From: Kocuria marina
GTDB lineage: Bacteria > Actinomycetota > Actinomycetes > Actinomycetales > Micrococcaceae
NCBI GenBank assembly: GCA_014652975.1
Contig: BMZV01000003.1
Coordinates: 310,001 to 374,000 of the forward strand
Direction: 5' to 3'
Length of the DNA: 64,000 bases
The notes beneath the pieces were generated by a model. That model was not told where the DNA came from. It did no database searches and worked only from the letters and a program-made list of their open reading frames with translations. Positions 44,084 through 53,678 of this stretch are shown here, in pieces (the stretch's first letter is position 1; each line of letters opens with the position of its first letter). The position numbers and the translations under genes are program-made.

Positions 44084-46000
44084 TCAGGCGAGCCCGGGGT
44101 TGCGGGTGCGTGAGTCGTCGGAGGGGTCCACGTGATCGGAGTCCGGGGACGGGTCGCTCGTCGTGTGCTGGGCACCGGCCGCGTTGCCAGGCTGCCCCTC
44201 GGGACGCCGGCTCGTGCCCGCGGTGGACTGCCCGGGGTTCGCCTCGGAGGCCTGCCCCGCGGACGGCCCGCTCGTGCGCGGCGTGGCGGACTCGGTACCG
44301 CGCTCGCCGCCGCGGGCACCGGACAGCGCCGGCTCGCGATCGTCCGCCGGCATGACGTCGCCGGGTTCCAGCGGGCTGCGGCCCTTGAACACGTACTTGC
44401 CCGGGTGACCCGGGGTGAACTTGTCCGGATCGGCGTAATCCCAGTCCTCACCCCAACCGCCTTCGACGCCCTCGAACAGCTCGCCCGGCGTGAGCCAGCG
44501 GTAGAGGGTCTCGTACGAGATGCTCTGGGTGGCCGTGACCTTGCGGCGCAGCATCTGACGCGTGAGCTCCTCGGGGTGCTCGCAGCCCATGGTGGAGATG
44601 ATCTGGCCCGCTTCCTCCACGGTCAGGCGGTGGTAACGCTCCACGCGGTCACCCTTGTCCTCGATGTCCAGGGCCTTGTAGAGCTTGGGGTTCTGCGTGG
44701 TCACGCCCACGGGGCACTTGTTGGTGTGGCACGCCTGGGCCTGGATGCAGCCCACGGCCATCATCATGGCGCGCGCGCTCATGCAGAAGTCAGCACCCTG
44801 GATGATGTGGCGCACGATGTCGTGGCCCGAGGTGATCTTCCCGGCGGCGCCAATCTTGATCCGGTCCCGCAGTCCCGCACCCACGAGCGCGTTGTGCACC
44901 AGGATCAGACCCTCCACGAGCGGGGTGCCCACGTGGTCCTGGTACTCGAGCGGTGCAGCACCGGTGCCGCCCTCGGAACCGTCCACGATGATGAAGTCCG
45001 GGGTGACCTTCTCCTCGATCATGGCCTTGCAGATGGCCAGGAACTCCACGCGCGAGCCCACGCACAGCTTGAAGCCGATCGGCTTGCCGTTGGACAGTTC
45101 CCGCAGGTGGGCCACGAACTGGATCAGACCGCGCGGCGTGGTGAACGCCGAGTGGCTGGCCGGGGAGATGCAGGTCTGGCCCACGGGGACCATGCGCGCC
45201 TCCGCGATCTCCTCGGTCACCTTGGAGCCCGGCAGCACGCCGCCCAGGCCCGGCTTGGCGCCCTGGGAGAGCTTGATGTTGATGGCCTTGACCTGCGGCA
45301 GGTTGGACTTCTTGCGGAAGGCCTCCGGGTCGAAGTTGCCGTTCTCGTCACGCGTGCCGAAATACCCGGAACCGAACTCCCAAATGATGTCGGCGTCGTG
45401 GGCGAGGTGGTACTTGGTCAGCCCGCCCTCACCGGTCTCCTGCGCGAACCCGCCCATGGCCGCGCCCTTGTTCATGGCGAGCACGGCGTTCTTGGACAGG
45501 GAGCCGAAGCTCATGGAGGAGATGTTCAGCAGCGATGCGTCGTACGGCTGCTTGCAGTCCGGCCCGCCCAGGCGCACGCGGTGCTCGCTCTCCGGGGCCG
45601 CCTTGGGCGCCACGGACTGGACGAAGTACTCGTAGCCCGGTTCGTTCACGTTGAGCTCGGTGCCGAACGCCTTGTCGCCCTTGAAGCCCTTGGCCCGCGA
45701 GTACACGAGCGAGCGCTGGTCACGGTTGAACGGCTTGCCGTCGTAGTTGCGCTCGATGAAGTACTGCTGGATCTCGGGGCGGATCTTCTCCATGAAGAAC
45801 CGCGCGTGCCCGAGCACGGGGAAGTTGCGCAGGATCGAGTGCCTGCGCTGCGTCGCATCGCGGATGCCCACGAGCAACAGCAGGAAGAAGATGACTGCGA
45901 GGATCCACCATCCCCAGGGACCGAAGACCGCTGCGAGAACCGTGGCAATCGTGGCCACGACCAGACCTGTCAGAATGAGAAACCGCACCATGCGATTCAC
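44084..46000 (-). CDS. Membrane-anchored GltB-like FMN-binding glutamate synthase family protein
   Basis: 638 residues. Two N-terminal helices (about 5-42) are followed by the FMN/Fe-S synthase domain of glutamate synthase (NISSMSFGSLSKNAVLAMN, QGAKPGLGGVLPGSKV, DGSEGGTGAAPLEYQDHVG). The iron-sulfur motif CIQAQACHTNKCPVGVTT lies near residue 420. There is no N-terminal glutaminase domain, so it cannot be a complete NADPH-GOGAT by itself; its physiological reaction is unknown. The C-terminal ~100 residues are disordered, rich in Gly, Ser, Pro and Asp. The GTG 46000 start has GAGGAG five bases upstream, better than the ATG three codons later. Confidence 0.88.
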   Translation of the reverse strand: MNRMVRFLILTGLVVATIATVLAAVFGPWGWWILAVIFFLLLLVGIRDATQRRHSILRNFPVLGHARFFMEKIRPEIQQYFIERNYDGKPFNRDQRSLVYSRAKGFKGDKAFGTELNVNEPGYEYFVQSVAPKAAPESEHRVRLGGPDCKQPYDASLLNISSMSFGSLSKNAVLAMNKGAAMGGFAQETGEGGLTKYHLAHDADIIWEFGSGYFGTRDENGNFDPEAFRKKSNLPQVKAINIKLSQGAKPGLGGVLPGSKVTEEIAEARMVPVGQTCISPASHSAFTTPRGLIQFVAHLRELSNGKPIGFKLCVGSRVEFLAICKAMIEEKVTPDFIIVDGSEGGTGAAPLEYQDHVGTPLVEGLILVHNALVGAGLRDRIKIGAAGKITSGHDIVRHIIQGADFCMSARAMMMAVGCIQAQACHTNKCPVGVTTQNPKLYKALDIEDKGDRVERYHRLTVEEAGQIISTMGCEHPEELTRQMLRRKVTATQSISYETLYRWLTPGELFEGVEGGWGEDWDYADPDKFTPGHPGKYVFKGRSPLEPGDVMPADDREPALSGARGGERGTESATPRTSGPSAGQASEANPGQSTAGTSRRPEGQPGNAAGAQHTTSDPSPDSDHVDPSDDSRTRNPGLA

Positions 46001-46115
46001 CGTACTCCTCGCCCTGGGCCCCGACCCCGGTCACCGGAATGCGACGATCACCCCCCGGGAAAGCGCCGACGCCGGGTGCCCACACAGGGGCGCCCGGCGC
46101 CGGCGGTGGGGAGGA

Positions 46116-46397
46116 TCACTCGGCGTCGAGGTCCGTCTCGATGATCGAGGCGAGGTGCTCGAGGGCTTCCTCGGCGCCGTCGCCGTCGGCCGCGAGGACC
46201 ACCTTGTCCCCGTGGGCCGCGCCCAGGGACATCAGGGACAGCACCGAGGACGCGTCCATGCCCTCCTCGGCGTCCTCGCCCTCGGCGCGGATGGTGATCT
46301 CCAGGTTCTCGTACTCGCCGGCGGCCTCCGCGAAGATCGCGGCGGGCCGGGCGTGCAGCCCCACACGGGAGGCCACGGTGGCAATGCGTTCTGACAT
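46116..46397 (-). CDS. ptsH: Phosphocarrier protein HPr
   Basis: 93 residues. It carries phosphate from Enzyme I to EIIA on His15 (SRVGLHARPAA). The second conserved region ASSVLSLMSLGAAHGD contains the serine that HPr kinase modifies in Firmicutes, but in this phylum that regulation is usually absent. AGGAG precedes the ATG. Last gene of the fructose PTS operon, 47 bp after ptsI. Confidence 0.95.
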   Translation of the reverse strand: MSERIATVASRVGLHARPAAIFAEAAGEYENLEITIRAEGEDAEEGMDASSVLSLMSLGAAHGDKVVLAADGDGAEEALEHLASIIETDLDAE

Positions 46398-46444
46398 GTC
46401 AGCTCCTTGCTGGGTCGGTTCGGGTGACGCTGGTTCGGGCGGGG

Positions 46445-48178
46445 TCACAGCCCCAGTTCGTGCAGCACGGGCAACTGTGCCCGCACGGCTTCCTTGGCCT
46501 CGCGCGCGCTCGTGGCGGACACGGCGAGTGCGGCCAGCCGCTCGGCTTGGGCGGTGTCCACGCGGGCGAGCACGGCGGCGACGGCGGCGAGCGAGCGTGC
46601 GCTCATGGACAGGGTGTCCACCCCGAGCCCCACGAGCACCACGGCGAGCGCGGGGTCCGCGGCGGCCTCGCCGCACACGCCCACGTTCTTGTGTTCACCG
46701 GACGCGTCAGACGCCGCTCGCGCACCCGCCGCGGTGCGCTCGATCATGCGCAGCACGGCCGGTTGCCACGGGGAGTTCAACTCGGCGAGTGCACCCAGCA
46801 TGCGGTCCGCGGCCATCGTGTACTGGGTGAGGTCGTTGGTCCCGAGCGACACGAAGTCCACGCGCTCGAGGATCTGCTCGGCGGTGATGGCCGCGGCGGG
46901 TGTCTCGACCATGACGCCGGTGACCTGCAGCCCCTCGGCGCTCGCGAGTTCGTGGAACCGGGCGGCCTCCTCCGCGGTGGCGATCATGGGTGCCATGACC
47001 CACACGTGCGCACCGGTCTCCCGGGCCGCCGCCGCGATCGCCTCGAGCTGGCGCTGCAGCACGCCCGGGGTGGTCCAGTCGGTGCGGTAGCCGCGCACAC
47101 CGAGCGCGGGATTGGGCTCGGTGGTGTCCGTGAGGAAGGGCAGGGGCTTGTCCGCCCCGGCGTCGAGCGTACGCACGACCACCTTCTTGCCCTCGAACGC
47201 CGCGAAGATCTCGGCGTACGCCTGGGTCTGTTCGGCCACGGTGGGTTCGCTGTCCCGGCCCAGGAAGCAGAACTCGGTGCGCAACAATCCCACGCCCTCG
47301 GCGCCGGCCTCGGCGGCCGCGCGGGCGTCGTCGCCGGTGCCCACGTTGGCGAGCAGCGGGACCTCGGTGCCGTCCGCGAGCGCGCCCCGGCCGTCGAAGG
47401 AGGCGAGTTGCGCGGCCGCGCGCTGCCACGCGGTCACTGCCTCGCGTTCGTGCTCTGCCGGTGCCGCGACGACGGCGCCCTCGGCACCGTCCACGAACAC
47501 GGGCGTCCCCGCGGGGACCTCGAGGATCCCCTCGACGGCCACGGCAGCCGGCAGCCCGAGGTTGCGCGCGAGGATCGCCGTGTGGGACTGGGGTCCGCCG
47601 GAGGCGGTCACCAGCGCCACGACGACGTCCGGATCCAGCACCGCGGTGTCCGCCGGTGCGAGGTCCTCGGCCGCGAGCACGAACGGCTCCTTGCGCTGGG
47701 GCACGCCCGGGGCGTCTTCCCCGCGCAGTCGGGCGACGATGCGCGCGCGGACGTCCTCGATGTCCGCGGCACGTTCGGCCATGTAGCCGCCCATGGCCCG
47801 CATCTGGTCCGCGTACGCGGTGGCAGCCTGCCACAGCGCCCGCTCGGGGCTGAGCTGCTGATCGGTCACGAGCTTGCCCGCGTTCTTGATCAGGGCCTTG
47901 TCCCCCGCCATGAGGGACGTGGCCTTGAGTACCTCCGCCGCGGATTCCGAGCGCGCCCGAGCGGCCCTTTCCTTGAGCTCGGCCTTGACCTCGAGCGCCG
48001 CTGCCTTGAGGCGGTCGATCGCGGCCTCGGCGTCCCCTGTGAGCGGCTCGCCCTCGGGCGGCTCGCTCACGGCGGGTGCCATGTGCACCACGGGGGCGAT
48101 CACACGCCCGGGGCTGACCCCCACACCGCGCAGTTCCACGCGCTGCTGTGCGGCACCGGTCACGTCGTTGTCAGTCAT
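46445..48178 (-). CDS. ptsI: PTS Enzyme I (phosphoenolpyruvate-protein phosphotransferase)
   Basis: 577 residues. It takes phosphate from PEP onto H199 (SGGPQSHTAILARNLGLPA) and passes it to HPr. The C-terminal TIM-barrel PEP domain shows GVGLLRTEFCFLGRD, VMAPMIATAEEAARF and FVSLGTNDLTQYTMAADR, plus the catalytic cysteine region NVGVCGEAAADP. The start ATG lies six bases after the fruA stop, so it is co-transcribed with fruA, and here the general PTS proteins are made with the fructose system. Confidence 0.96.
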   Translation of the reverse strand: MTDNDVTGAAQQRVELRGVGVSPGRVIAPVVHMAPAVSEPPEGEPLTGDAEAAIDRLKAAALEVKAELKERAARARSESAAEVLKATSLMAGDKALIKNAGKLVTDQQLSPERALWQAATAYADQMRAMGGYMAERAADIEDVRARIVARLRGEDAPGVPQRKEPFVLAAEDLAPADTAVLDPDVVVALVTASGGPQSHTAILARNLGLPAAVAVEGILEVPAGTPVFVDGAEGAVVAAPAEHEREAVTAWQRAAAQLASFDGRGALADGTEVPLLANVGTGDDARAAAEAGAEGVGLLRTEFCFLGRDSEPTVAEQTQAYAEIFAAFEGKKVVVRTLDAGADKPLPFLTDTTEPNPALGVRGYRTDWTTPGVLQRQLEAIAAAARETGAHVWVMAPMIATAEEAARFHELASAEGLQVTGVMVETPAAAITAEQILERVDFVSLGTNDLTQYTMAADRMLGALAELNSPWQPAVLRMIERTAAGARAASDASGEHKNVGVCGEAAADPALAVVLVGLGVDTLSMSARSLAAVAAVLARVDTAQAERLAALAVSATSAREAKEAVRAQLPVLHELGL

Positions 48179-48184
48179 GATGTC

Positions 48185-50413
48185 TCACACTTCCACGGTT
48201 TGTTGTGTCTGCGGAACCCCGGGGACCTCGCCCACGTGCTTTTTCACGTTGCCGATGCGCTTGAACAGGGTGACCAGCACGGCGGTGACCACGGTGCCCG
48301 CCAGGATGGCGGCCACGAAGCCCCAGCGTCCGTCCACGACCGGCAGGATCCAGATCCCACCGTGCGGGGCAGCCGAGGTCACGCCCCACGCCATCGTCAG
48401 GGCACCGGTGATCACGCCACCGGCCATCGAGGCGGGGATCACGCGCAGCGGATCGGCCGCGGCGAACGGGATGGCACCCTCGGAGATGAAGGACACGCCG
48501 AGCAGCCACGAGGTCTTGCCGTTCTCACGCTCCGCGGCGCTGAAGTACTTGCGGCCCAGAACGGTGGAGGCGAGCGCCATCCCGAGCGGGGGCACCATGC
48601 CCGCGGCGATCACGGTGGCCATGATCTCCTGCGGCGCCGTGTTGGTCACGGTCGCGGCACCCAGTCCGGCCACGGCGAAGGAATAGGCCACCTTGTTGAT
48701 GGGACCGCCCAGGTCCGAGCACATCATCAGACCAAGCACGGCACCCAGGGCCACGGCCGAGGCACCGCTCATCCCGGCGAGCAGGCTCGTGAGCCACGTC
48801 ATGAACGCGGCGATGGGCCCGCCGATTAGCAGGAACAGCAACCCGCCGGCGAACAGCGTGGCGAGCAGCGGGATGATGACCACGGGCATGAGTGATCCAA
48901 GCCAGCGGGGCAGCCGGGGCAGCGTCAGCCAGTACGCGCAGATGCCGGCCAGCAGACCGCCCACGATGCCGCCGATGAACCCGGCGCCCATGAAGTTGGC
49001 CACGAGACCGGCCGCGAAGCCGGGGGCGATGCCCGGACGGTCCGCGAGCCCGTAGGCGATGTAGCCCGCGAGCGCGGGGACCAACAGGCTGATCGCCAGG
49101 TTGCCGGTCTTGAACAGCACCGCACCCAGGTACATGGCCAGGGACACGTCCCCCAGGTTGCCCAGGGTGGTGGTGGCCAGGATGTCGTCGGCCTGCTGGG
49201 CCACGAGCACCGGGTCCGCGATCATGAACGCGATCGCCATGAGCAGACCGCCCGCGGCCACGAACGGGATCATGTAGCTGACACCCGTCATCACGGCCTT
49301 GCGGATCCGCGTGCCCCACCCCTCGCTGCCGGTCACGGCGGCGGAGATCTCACCGCCGTCGCCCGTGACCTTGGGCGCCTGGGGATCGTCCGCGGCCTCG
49401 AGGGCCTCCTGGATCATCTCGCGGGGTTCGTCGATCCCGCGCTTGACCGCGGACGCGATGTACGGCAGACCCGCGAACCGCGAGCGCTCCCGCACGTCCA
49501 CGTCGGTCGCGAAGATCACGGCCTCCGCCTGACCGATCACGGCCGGGTCCAGACGCGTGGCGCCCGAGGAGCCCTGGGTCTCGACCTGCAGGTCCACTCC
49601 CATTTCCTGGGCGGTGTTGGCCAGGGCGTCCGCGGCCATGTAGGTGTGGGCGATGCCGGTGGGGCACGCCGTGACGGCCACGAGCCTGCGCGGACCCCGG
49701 GCGCCCGCGTCATCGGGCGCCGTCGACGTCGCGGATTCGGTCAGCGGCGCGTGCGTTCCGGTGGGTGCCTGCGTCCCGGCGTTCGACGCCGCGGTCGCAC
49801 CGCTCGCACCAGCTACGGCTGCGCCGGCAGCGGCACCGCCGGTTCCCGTGGCAGCGGACCCGTCGGCACCGGTCGCGGCGGGACCGGTCGCGGCGGAGGA
49901 TCCCGTGGCCGCGGTTCCGGTCGCCGCGGTGGGTGCCGCAGCGGCGTCGTCCGGCTGCGGAGCGAGACCGAGGGCCGTGTCCACGATGTCCACGACCTCC
50001 TCCGGCGACTGCGCTGCGCGCAGGGACGCCACGAAGGGCTTCTTCATGAGGGAACGTGCGAGCTTGGACAGCAGCTTGAGGTGCTCCTGGTCCGCGCCGG
50101 CCGGTGCGGCGATGAAGAAGACGATGTCCGCCGGTCCGTCCTTGGCCCCGAAGTCCACGGCGGGGGCGAGCCGCGCCATGACCAGGGTGGCCTGCGTGAC
50201 GGCCTCGGAGCGGCAGTGCGGGATGCCGATCCCGCCCGGGATCCCGGTGGCGTTCTTGGCCTCCCGGGCCAGGGCGTCCGCGGCGAGGGAATCCGCGGTG
50301 CTCGCGCGGCCCTCCCGGTGGACGGTGGCCGCGAGTGCACGGATCACACTCTCCGTGGACTCGCCCAGGTCCCGGTCCAACAGGACCAGGCCGGGATTGA
50401 TCAGATCTGACAT
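48185..50413 (-). CDS. fruA: Fructose-specific PTS EIIABC component
   Basis: 742 residues combining all three fructose PTS parts. The EIIA domain (1-150) has phosphoryl His66 (GIGIPHCRSEA). A 90-residue Ala/Thr/Gly linker with AATG repeats separates it from EIIB (about 240-340), whose phosphocysteine is C250 in VTACPTGIAHTYMAADAL. EIIC (about 365-720) spans the membrane with eight to ten helices (GVSYMIPFVAAGGLLMAIAF, in part, and SEGAIPFAAADPLRVIPA). It imports fructose as fructose 1-phosphate. It is 34 bp downstream of fruK. Confidence 0.95.
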   Translation of the reverse strand: MSDLINPGLVLLDRDLGESTESVIRALAATVHREGRASTADSLAADALAREAKNATGIPGGIGIPHCRSEAVTQATLVMARLAPAVDFGAKDGPADIVFFIAAPAGADQEHLKLLSKLARSLMKKPFVASLRAAQSPEEVVDIVDTALGLAPQPDDAAAAPTAATGTAATGSSAATGPAATGADGSAATGTGGAAAGAAVAGASGATAASNAGTQAPTGTHAPLTESATSTAPDDAGARGPRRLVAVTACPTGIAHTYMAADALANTAQEMGVDLQVETQGSSGATRLDPAVIGQAEAVIFATDVDVRERSRFAGLPYIASAVKRGIDEPREMIQEALEAADDPQAPKVTGDGGEISAAVTGSEGWGTRIRKAVMTGVSYMIPFVAAGGLLMAIAFMIADPVLVAQQADDILATTTLGNLGDVSLAMYLGAVLFKTGNLAISLLVPALAGYIAYGLADRPGIAPGFAAGLVANFMGAGFIGGIVGGLLAGICAYWLTLPRLPRWLGSLMPVVIIPLLATLFAGGLLFLLIGGPIAAFMTWLTSLLAGMSGASAVALGAVLGLMMCSDLGGPINKVAYSFAVAGLGAATVTNTAPQEIMATVIAAGMVPPLGMALASTVLGRKYFSAAERENGKTSWLLGVSFISEGAIPFAAADPLRVIPASMAGGVITGALTMAWGVTSAAPHGGIWILPVVDGRWGFVAAILAGTVVTAVLVTLFKRIGNVKKHVGEVPGVPQTQQTVEV

Positions 50414-50447
50414 GTCGGTGCTCCTTGGCTACGGGGCGGTGGGTGGA

Positions 50448-51485
50448 TCAGGTCCGGGGCTGCGTCTCGCGGGGCGCGGCCGGGTTCGGCGTCGGGACGT
50501 CCGGTGTCGCGGCGCTTTGCCGTGCGGACGTCAGCTGCGTGGCCCGCACGGCGTCGGGCGTGGTCTGCGCGACCGTGGGCATCTGCGTCCCGGGCAGGGC
50601 GGCGGCGGCGGAGCCGTGGGCCACGGCCCGGCGCAGGCGTTCGGCCGGGGCCTCCCCGCGCTGGGCGGCCACGAGGTACCCGGTCAGGGCGCTGTCGCCG
50701 GCGCCCACGGTCGAGCGCACCGTGACGGGTTCGTGCACGGCGTGCCACGCGCCCTCGGGCGTCACGAGCACGGCACCGTTGCCGCCCAGAGTGCACAGCA
50801 CGGCCCCCACGCCGCGGGCCACGAGCTCCCGCCCGGCGTCCGCTGCGGCGCGCGGATCGGCCTCGAGCGCATCGCCGTCGGTGCGGCCCAGCAGCTCCGC
50901 GAGTTCGTGGCCGTTGGGTTTGATCACGTCCGGCAGTACGGTGACACCCGGGGCGAGAGCCGCGCGCAGCACGTCCCCGGAGGTGTCCAGCGCGAACGAC
51001 GGCGCGGCCGCACCGAGCGCGCCGCTCACGCGGGCGGCCAGCACGGCGTAGACGTCCGGGGCGGGCCCGGGCGGCACGGACCCCGCGAACACGAGCCACT
51101 GCGCACCCGCGCCGCGGGAGACGATCCGTTCCACGATCCGGTCCACGGTGTGCTCGTCCAGCGGGGGGCCGGGCTCGTTGATCTTGGTCGTGGTCCCGTC
51201 CGGTTCGGTCACGGTGATGTTGGATCGCACGGGCGCACCGATGGACACGCTGTCGTAGCGCACCCCCGCGGCGTCGAGCGCGGTGAACAGCGGATCAGTG
51301 CCGTCCCCCGGGACCACGGCCACAGTGTCCACACCGCTCGCGGCCAGCGCGCGCGAGATGTTCACACCCTTGCCCCCGGGGTCCTGGCGGGTGTCGCTCG
51401 CGCGCTGCACGCGACCGCGGGCCAGCGGGCCGGGCAGGTCCACGGTGCGGTCCACGGAGGGGTTGAGGGTCACGGTGATGATCAT
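50448..51485 (-). CDS. fruK: 1-phosphofructokinase
   Basis: 345 residues of the PfkB/ribokinase family. It phosphorylates fructose 1-phosphate to fructose 1,6-bisphosphate. It opens with MIITVTLNPSVDRTVDL, followed by DPGGKGVNISRALAASG for substrate binding. The C-terminal signature STVGAGDSALTGYLVA carries the catalytic Asp. The ATG overlaps the fruR stop by four bases, so the two are translationally coupled. After the kinase domain, about 45 Ala/Thr/Pro-rich residues form an unneeded-looking tail. Confidence 0.94.
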   Translation of the reverse strand: MIITVTLNPSVDRTVDLPGPLARGRVQRASDTRQDPGGKGVNISRALAASGVDTVAVVPGDGTDPLFTALDAAGVRYDSVSIGAPVRSNITVTEPDGTTTKINEPGPPLDEHTVDRIVERIVSRGAGAQWLVFAGSVPPGPAPDVYAVLAARVSGALGAAAPSFALDTSGDVLRAALAPGVTVLPDVIKPNGHELAELLGRTDGDALEADPRAAADAGRELVARGVGAVLCTLGGNGAVLVTPEGAWHAVHEPVTVRSTVGAGDSALTGYLVAAQRGEAPAERLRRAVAHGSAAAALPGTQMPTVAQTTPDAVRATQLTSARQSAATPDVPTPNPAAPRETQPRT

Positions 51486-52273
51486 GCGAGAACCACTTCC
51501 ACGTCGGCGTCTTCGAGGGCTTGGGCCAGCTCCCCCACGGGAGCGCGGTCGGTGATGAAGGTGTCGATCTGTTCGAGCGAGCAGAAGTGCGTGAGGGTCT
51601 CCTGGTCCTGCTTGCTCGCGTCGCACAGGACGACGACGCGGCGCGCGGCCTGCACGATCGTCGCCTTGACCACGGCCTCGATGGGGTCCGGGGTGGACAG
51701 CCCGAAGGAGGCGTGGGCGCCGTTGCAACCCACGAACGCGAGGTCCGGGCGCAACTGGTCGTAGTGCTGGGCGGCCCGCGAGCCGGTGGCCGCCCACGTG
51801 AGTTTGCGGATCCGCCCACCCACGAGCTCGAGCCCCACACCCTCGGCGTCCGCGAGTTTCGCCGCGATGTGCAGGGCGTGGGTGATGATCAGCTGTTCCT
51901 GCCCGCCGGGCAGGTGGTTGTCCCGGGCCAGCAACAGGTCCGCGAGCGCCTCGACCGTGGTGCCGGCATCCAGGACCACGGCACCGGCCTCGGCATGTTC
52001 GAGTACCTCGAGGGCTTTGCGGGCGATGGCCCGTTTCTCATCGGCCGCGAGGCGCGATCGGGAGTCCATCCCCTGTTCGCCGCTCGTGGACTGGTCCACG
52101 GACACGGCACCGCCGTGCACACGGCGCAGTTTCCCCTGGGACTCGAGCACGGCGAGATCCCGGCGGATCGTCTCCATGGTCACACCGAACCGCTTCGCCA
52201 GTCCCGCACCGTTGACACGGCGCTCGTGGCTCACGGTGCGTGTGATCTCCTCGTGGCGTTCTGCAGCGAACAT
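51482..52273 (-). CDS. fruR: DeoR-family regulator of the fructose operon
   Basis: 263 residues. The N-terminal helix-turn-helix is the DeoR type (RHEEITRTVSHERRVNGAGL, KRFGVTMETIRRDLAVLESQG). The C-terminal sensor domain resembles ribose-5-phosphate isomerase and has the family motifs DAGTTVEALADLL, FVGCNGAHASFGLSTPDP and CDASKQDQET, which bind a sugar phosphate. Fructose 1-phosphate is the likely inducer, by context. ATG 52273 with GAGG upstream is preferred over the GTG at 52279. The 30-bp repeat region just upstream is its probable autoregulatory operator. Confidence 0.92.
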   Translation of the reverse strand: MFAAERHEEITRTVSHERRVNGAGLAKRFGVTMETIRRDLAVLESQGKLRRVHGGAVSVDQSTSGEQGMDSRSRLAADEKRAIARKALEVLEHAEAGAVVLDAGTTVEALADLLLARDNHLPGGQEQLIITHALHIAAKLADAEGVGLELVGGRIRKLTWAATGSRAAQHYDQLRPDLAFVGCNGAHASFGLSTPDPIEAVVKATIVQAARRVVVLCDASKQDQETLTHFCSLEQIDTFITDRAPVGELAQALEDADVEVVLA

Positions 52274-52311
52274 CTTCACCTCACGGACCGGGGTGTCGGC
52301 GGTGAAACCCC

Positions 52312-52341
52312 TGTGTGATGTGAGCTTATGTCTGTTTATGT
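52312..52341 (-). promoter_or_regulatory. Three phased repeats, probable FruR operator
   Basis: Three consecutive 10-bp units each beginning ACAT on the minus strand (ACATAAACAG, ACATAAGCTC, ACATCACACA), exactly one helical turn apart. They lie 38 bases before the fruR start and are the only short repeats between mntH and fruR. They fit an operator for an oligomeric DeoR-type repressor. Confidence 0.6.
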
Positions 52342-52355
52342 GGTTTTGCTAGCCC

Positions 52356-53630
52356 CTAACCCACATTTCCCACGCCCATGACGAGCAGGACCACGTTCAG
52401 CACCACCACGATCGCGGCGCTCACCCACCCGATGGCCGCGAGCACCGGGCCATTGCGGAAGCGGCCCATGAGGGAGGCCCTGCCCGTGGCGCGCACCAGG
52501 GGGATGAGCGCGAACGCGATCCCGAAGCTCAGCACCACTTGACTCCCGACCAAGGCTGCAGTGGGTTCCGCGCCGAGCGCCAGGATCACGACGGCGGGGA
52601 TCACCGTGATCAGCCGCCGCGCGAGCAGCGGGATGCGCCACCGCAACAGACCCGCCGTGACCACGTCCCCCGCGTACGCACCCACTGCGGTGGAGGCGAG
52701 CCCGGAGGCCAGCAACCCCAGGGAGAAGACGACCCCCACGGCGGGCCCGAGCGCGTCGGAGATCGCGTGCTGCGCACCCTCGATCGTGTCCGTGCCCTCC
52801 ACGCCGTAGAGGTTCCTGGCCGCGAGCAGGAGCATCCCTATGTTCACCGCACCGGCCACCACGAGTGCCAGCACCACGTCCACGCGGGTCGCGCGCAGGA
52901 GTTGGGAGACGCGCTCTGGGGCGTGGCCCATGCCGTGACGGTCCCGACTCAGTGCGGAGTGGATGTAGATCGCGTGGGGCATCACGGTGGCACCCAGCAT
53001 CCCCGCCGCGATCACCAGGGACTCGAAGCCCTCCAGCCGCGGTACCAGACCGTCGAGCACACCCCGCGGATCGGGCGGGCCCACCACGAGTCCCCCGAGA
53101 AACCCCACCGTGATGATCCCGAGCATCCCCAGGATCACGGTCTCGAACACGCGCTGACCGCGGTGGTTCTGGAGCGCGAGCACGAGCATGGACAGCGCGG
53201 CCACGATCACCCCGCCCAGGGGCAACGGGATGCCGAACAGCAACCACAATGCGAGCGCCCCGCCGATCACCTCGGCGACGTCCGTGGCGATCGCCATGAG
53301 CTGGGCCTGGGCCCAGTAGAGCACCCGGGTACCGGGCGGCAGCGAATCGCCTAGGACCTGCGGCAGGGACAGCCCCGTCACGATCCCGAGCTTGGCGGAG
53401 AGGTACTGGATGACCATGGCCATGAGGTTGGCGAGCACGAGCACCCATACGAGCAGGTAGCCATGCCCCGCACCCGCACTCACGTTCGCGGCCACGTTGC
53501 CGGGGTCCACGTAAGCGATCGCGGCCACGAACGCCGGACCGAGTGCGGCGATGGTCCCGTGCGACGACGCCCGCGCCGTCGTACCCCCCGCACCGGTCGC
53601 GTCCTGCGGCGCTGGATTGCCCGACGTCAT
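52356..53630 (-). CDS. mntH: Nramp-family manganese/divalent metal transporter
   Basis: 424 residues with eleven predicted helices. The metal-binding motif in TM1 is intact (AAIAYVDPGNVAANVSAGAG; D42-P-G-N45), as is the TM6 motif MLGATVMPHAIYIHSAL. TM3 contains QLMAIATDVAEVIGG. These proteins import Mn(II), and sometimes Fe(II), with protons. The first 25 residues are a disordered extension. A perfect palindrome overlapping its promoter (53679) suggests repression by a metal-responsive regulator. It is followed by the fructose operon on the same strand but no terminator was seen. Confidence 0.95.
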   Translation of the reverse strand: MTSGNPAPQDATGAGGTTARASSHGTIAALGPAFVAAIAYVDPGNVAANVSAGAGHGYLLVWVLVLANLMAMVIQYLSAKLGIVTGLSLPQVLGDSLPPGTRVLYWAQAQLMAIATDVAEVIGGALALWLLFGIPLPLGGVIVAALSMLVLALQNHRGQRVFETVILGMLGIITVGFLGGLVVGPPDPRGVLDGLVPRLEGFESLVIAAGMLGATVMPHAIYIHSALSRDRHGMGHAPERVSQLLRATRVDVVLALVVAGAVNIGMLLLAARNLYGVEGTDTIEGAQHAISDALGPAVGVVFSLGLLASGLASTAVGAYAGDVVTAGLLRWRIPLLARRLITVIPAVVILALGAEPTAALVGSQVVLSFGIAFALIPLVRATGRASLMGRFRNGPVLAAIGWVSAAIVVVLNVVLLVMGVGNVG

Positions 53631-53678
53631 GGTGGCCTCCTGCTCAGGTCCACCGTCCCGCGCACCGCGTGGAACGGC

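Noticed and set aside
46424-48829. 801-codon open frame antisense to ptsI and fruA
   Set aside because: It spans two certain genes on the other strand and has no recognisable domain.
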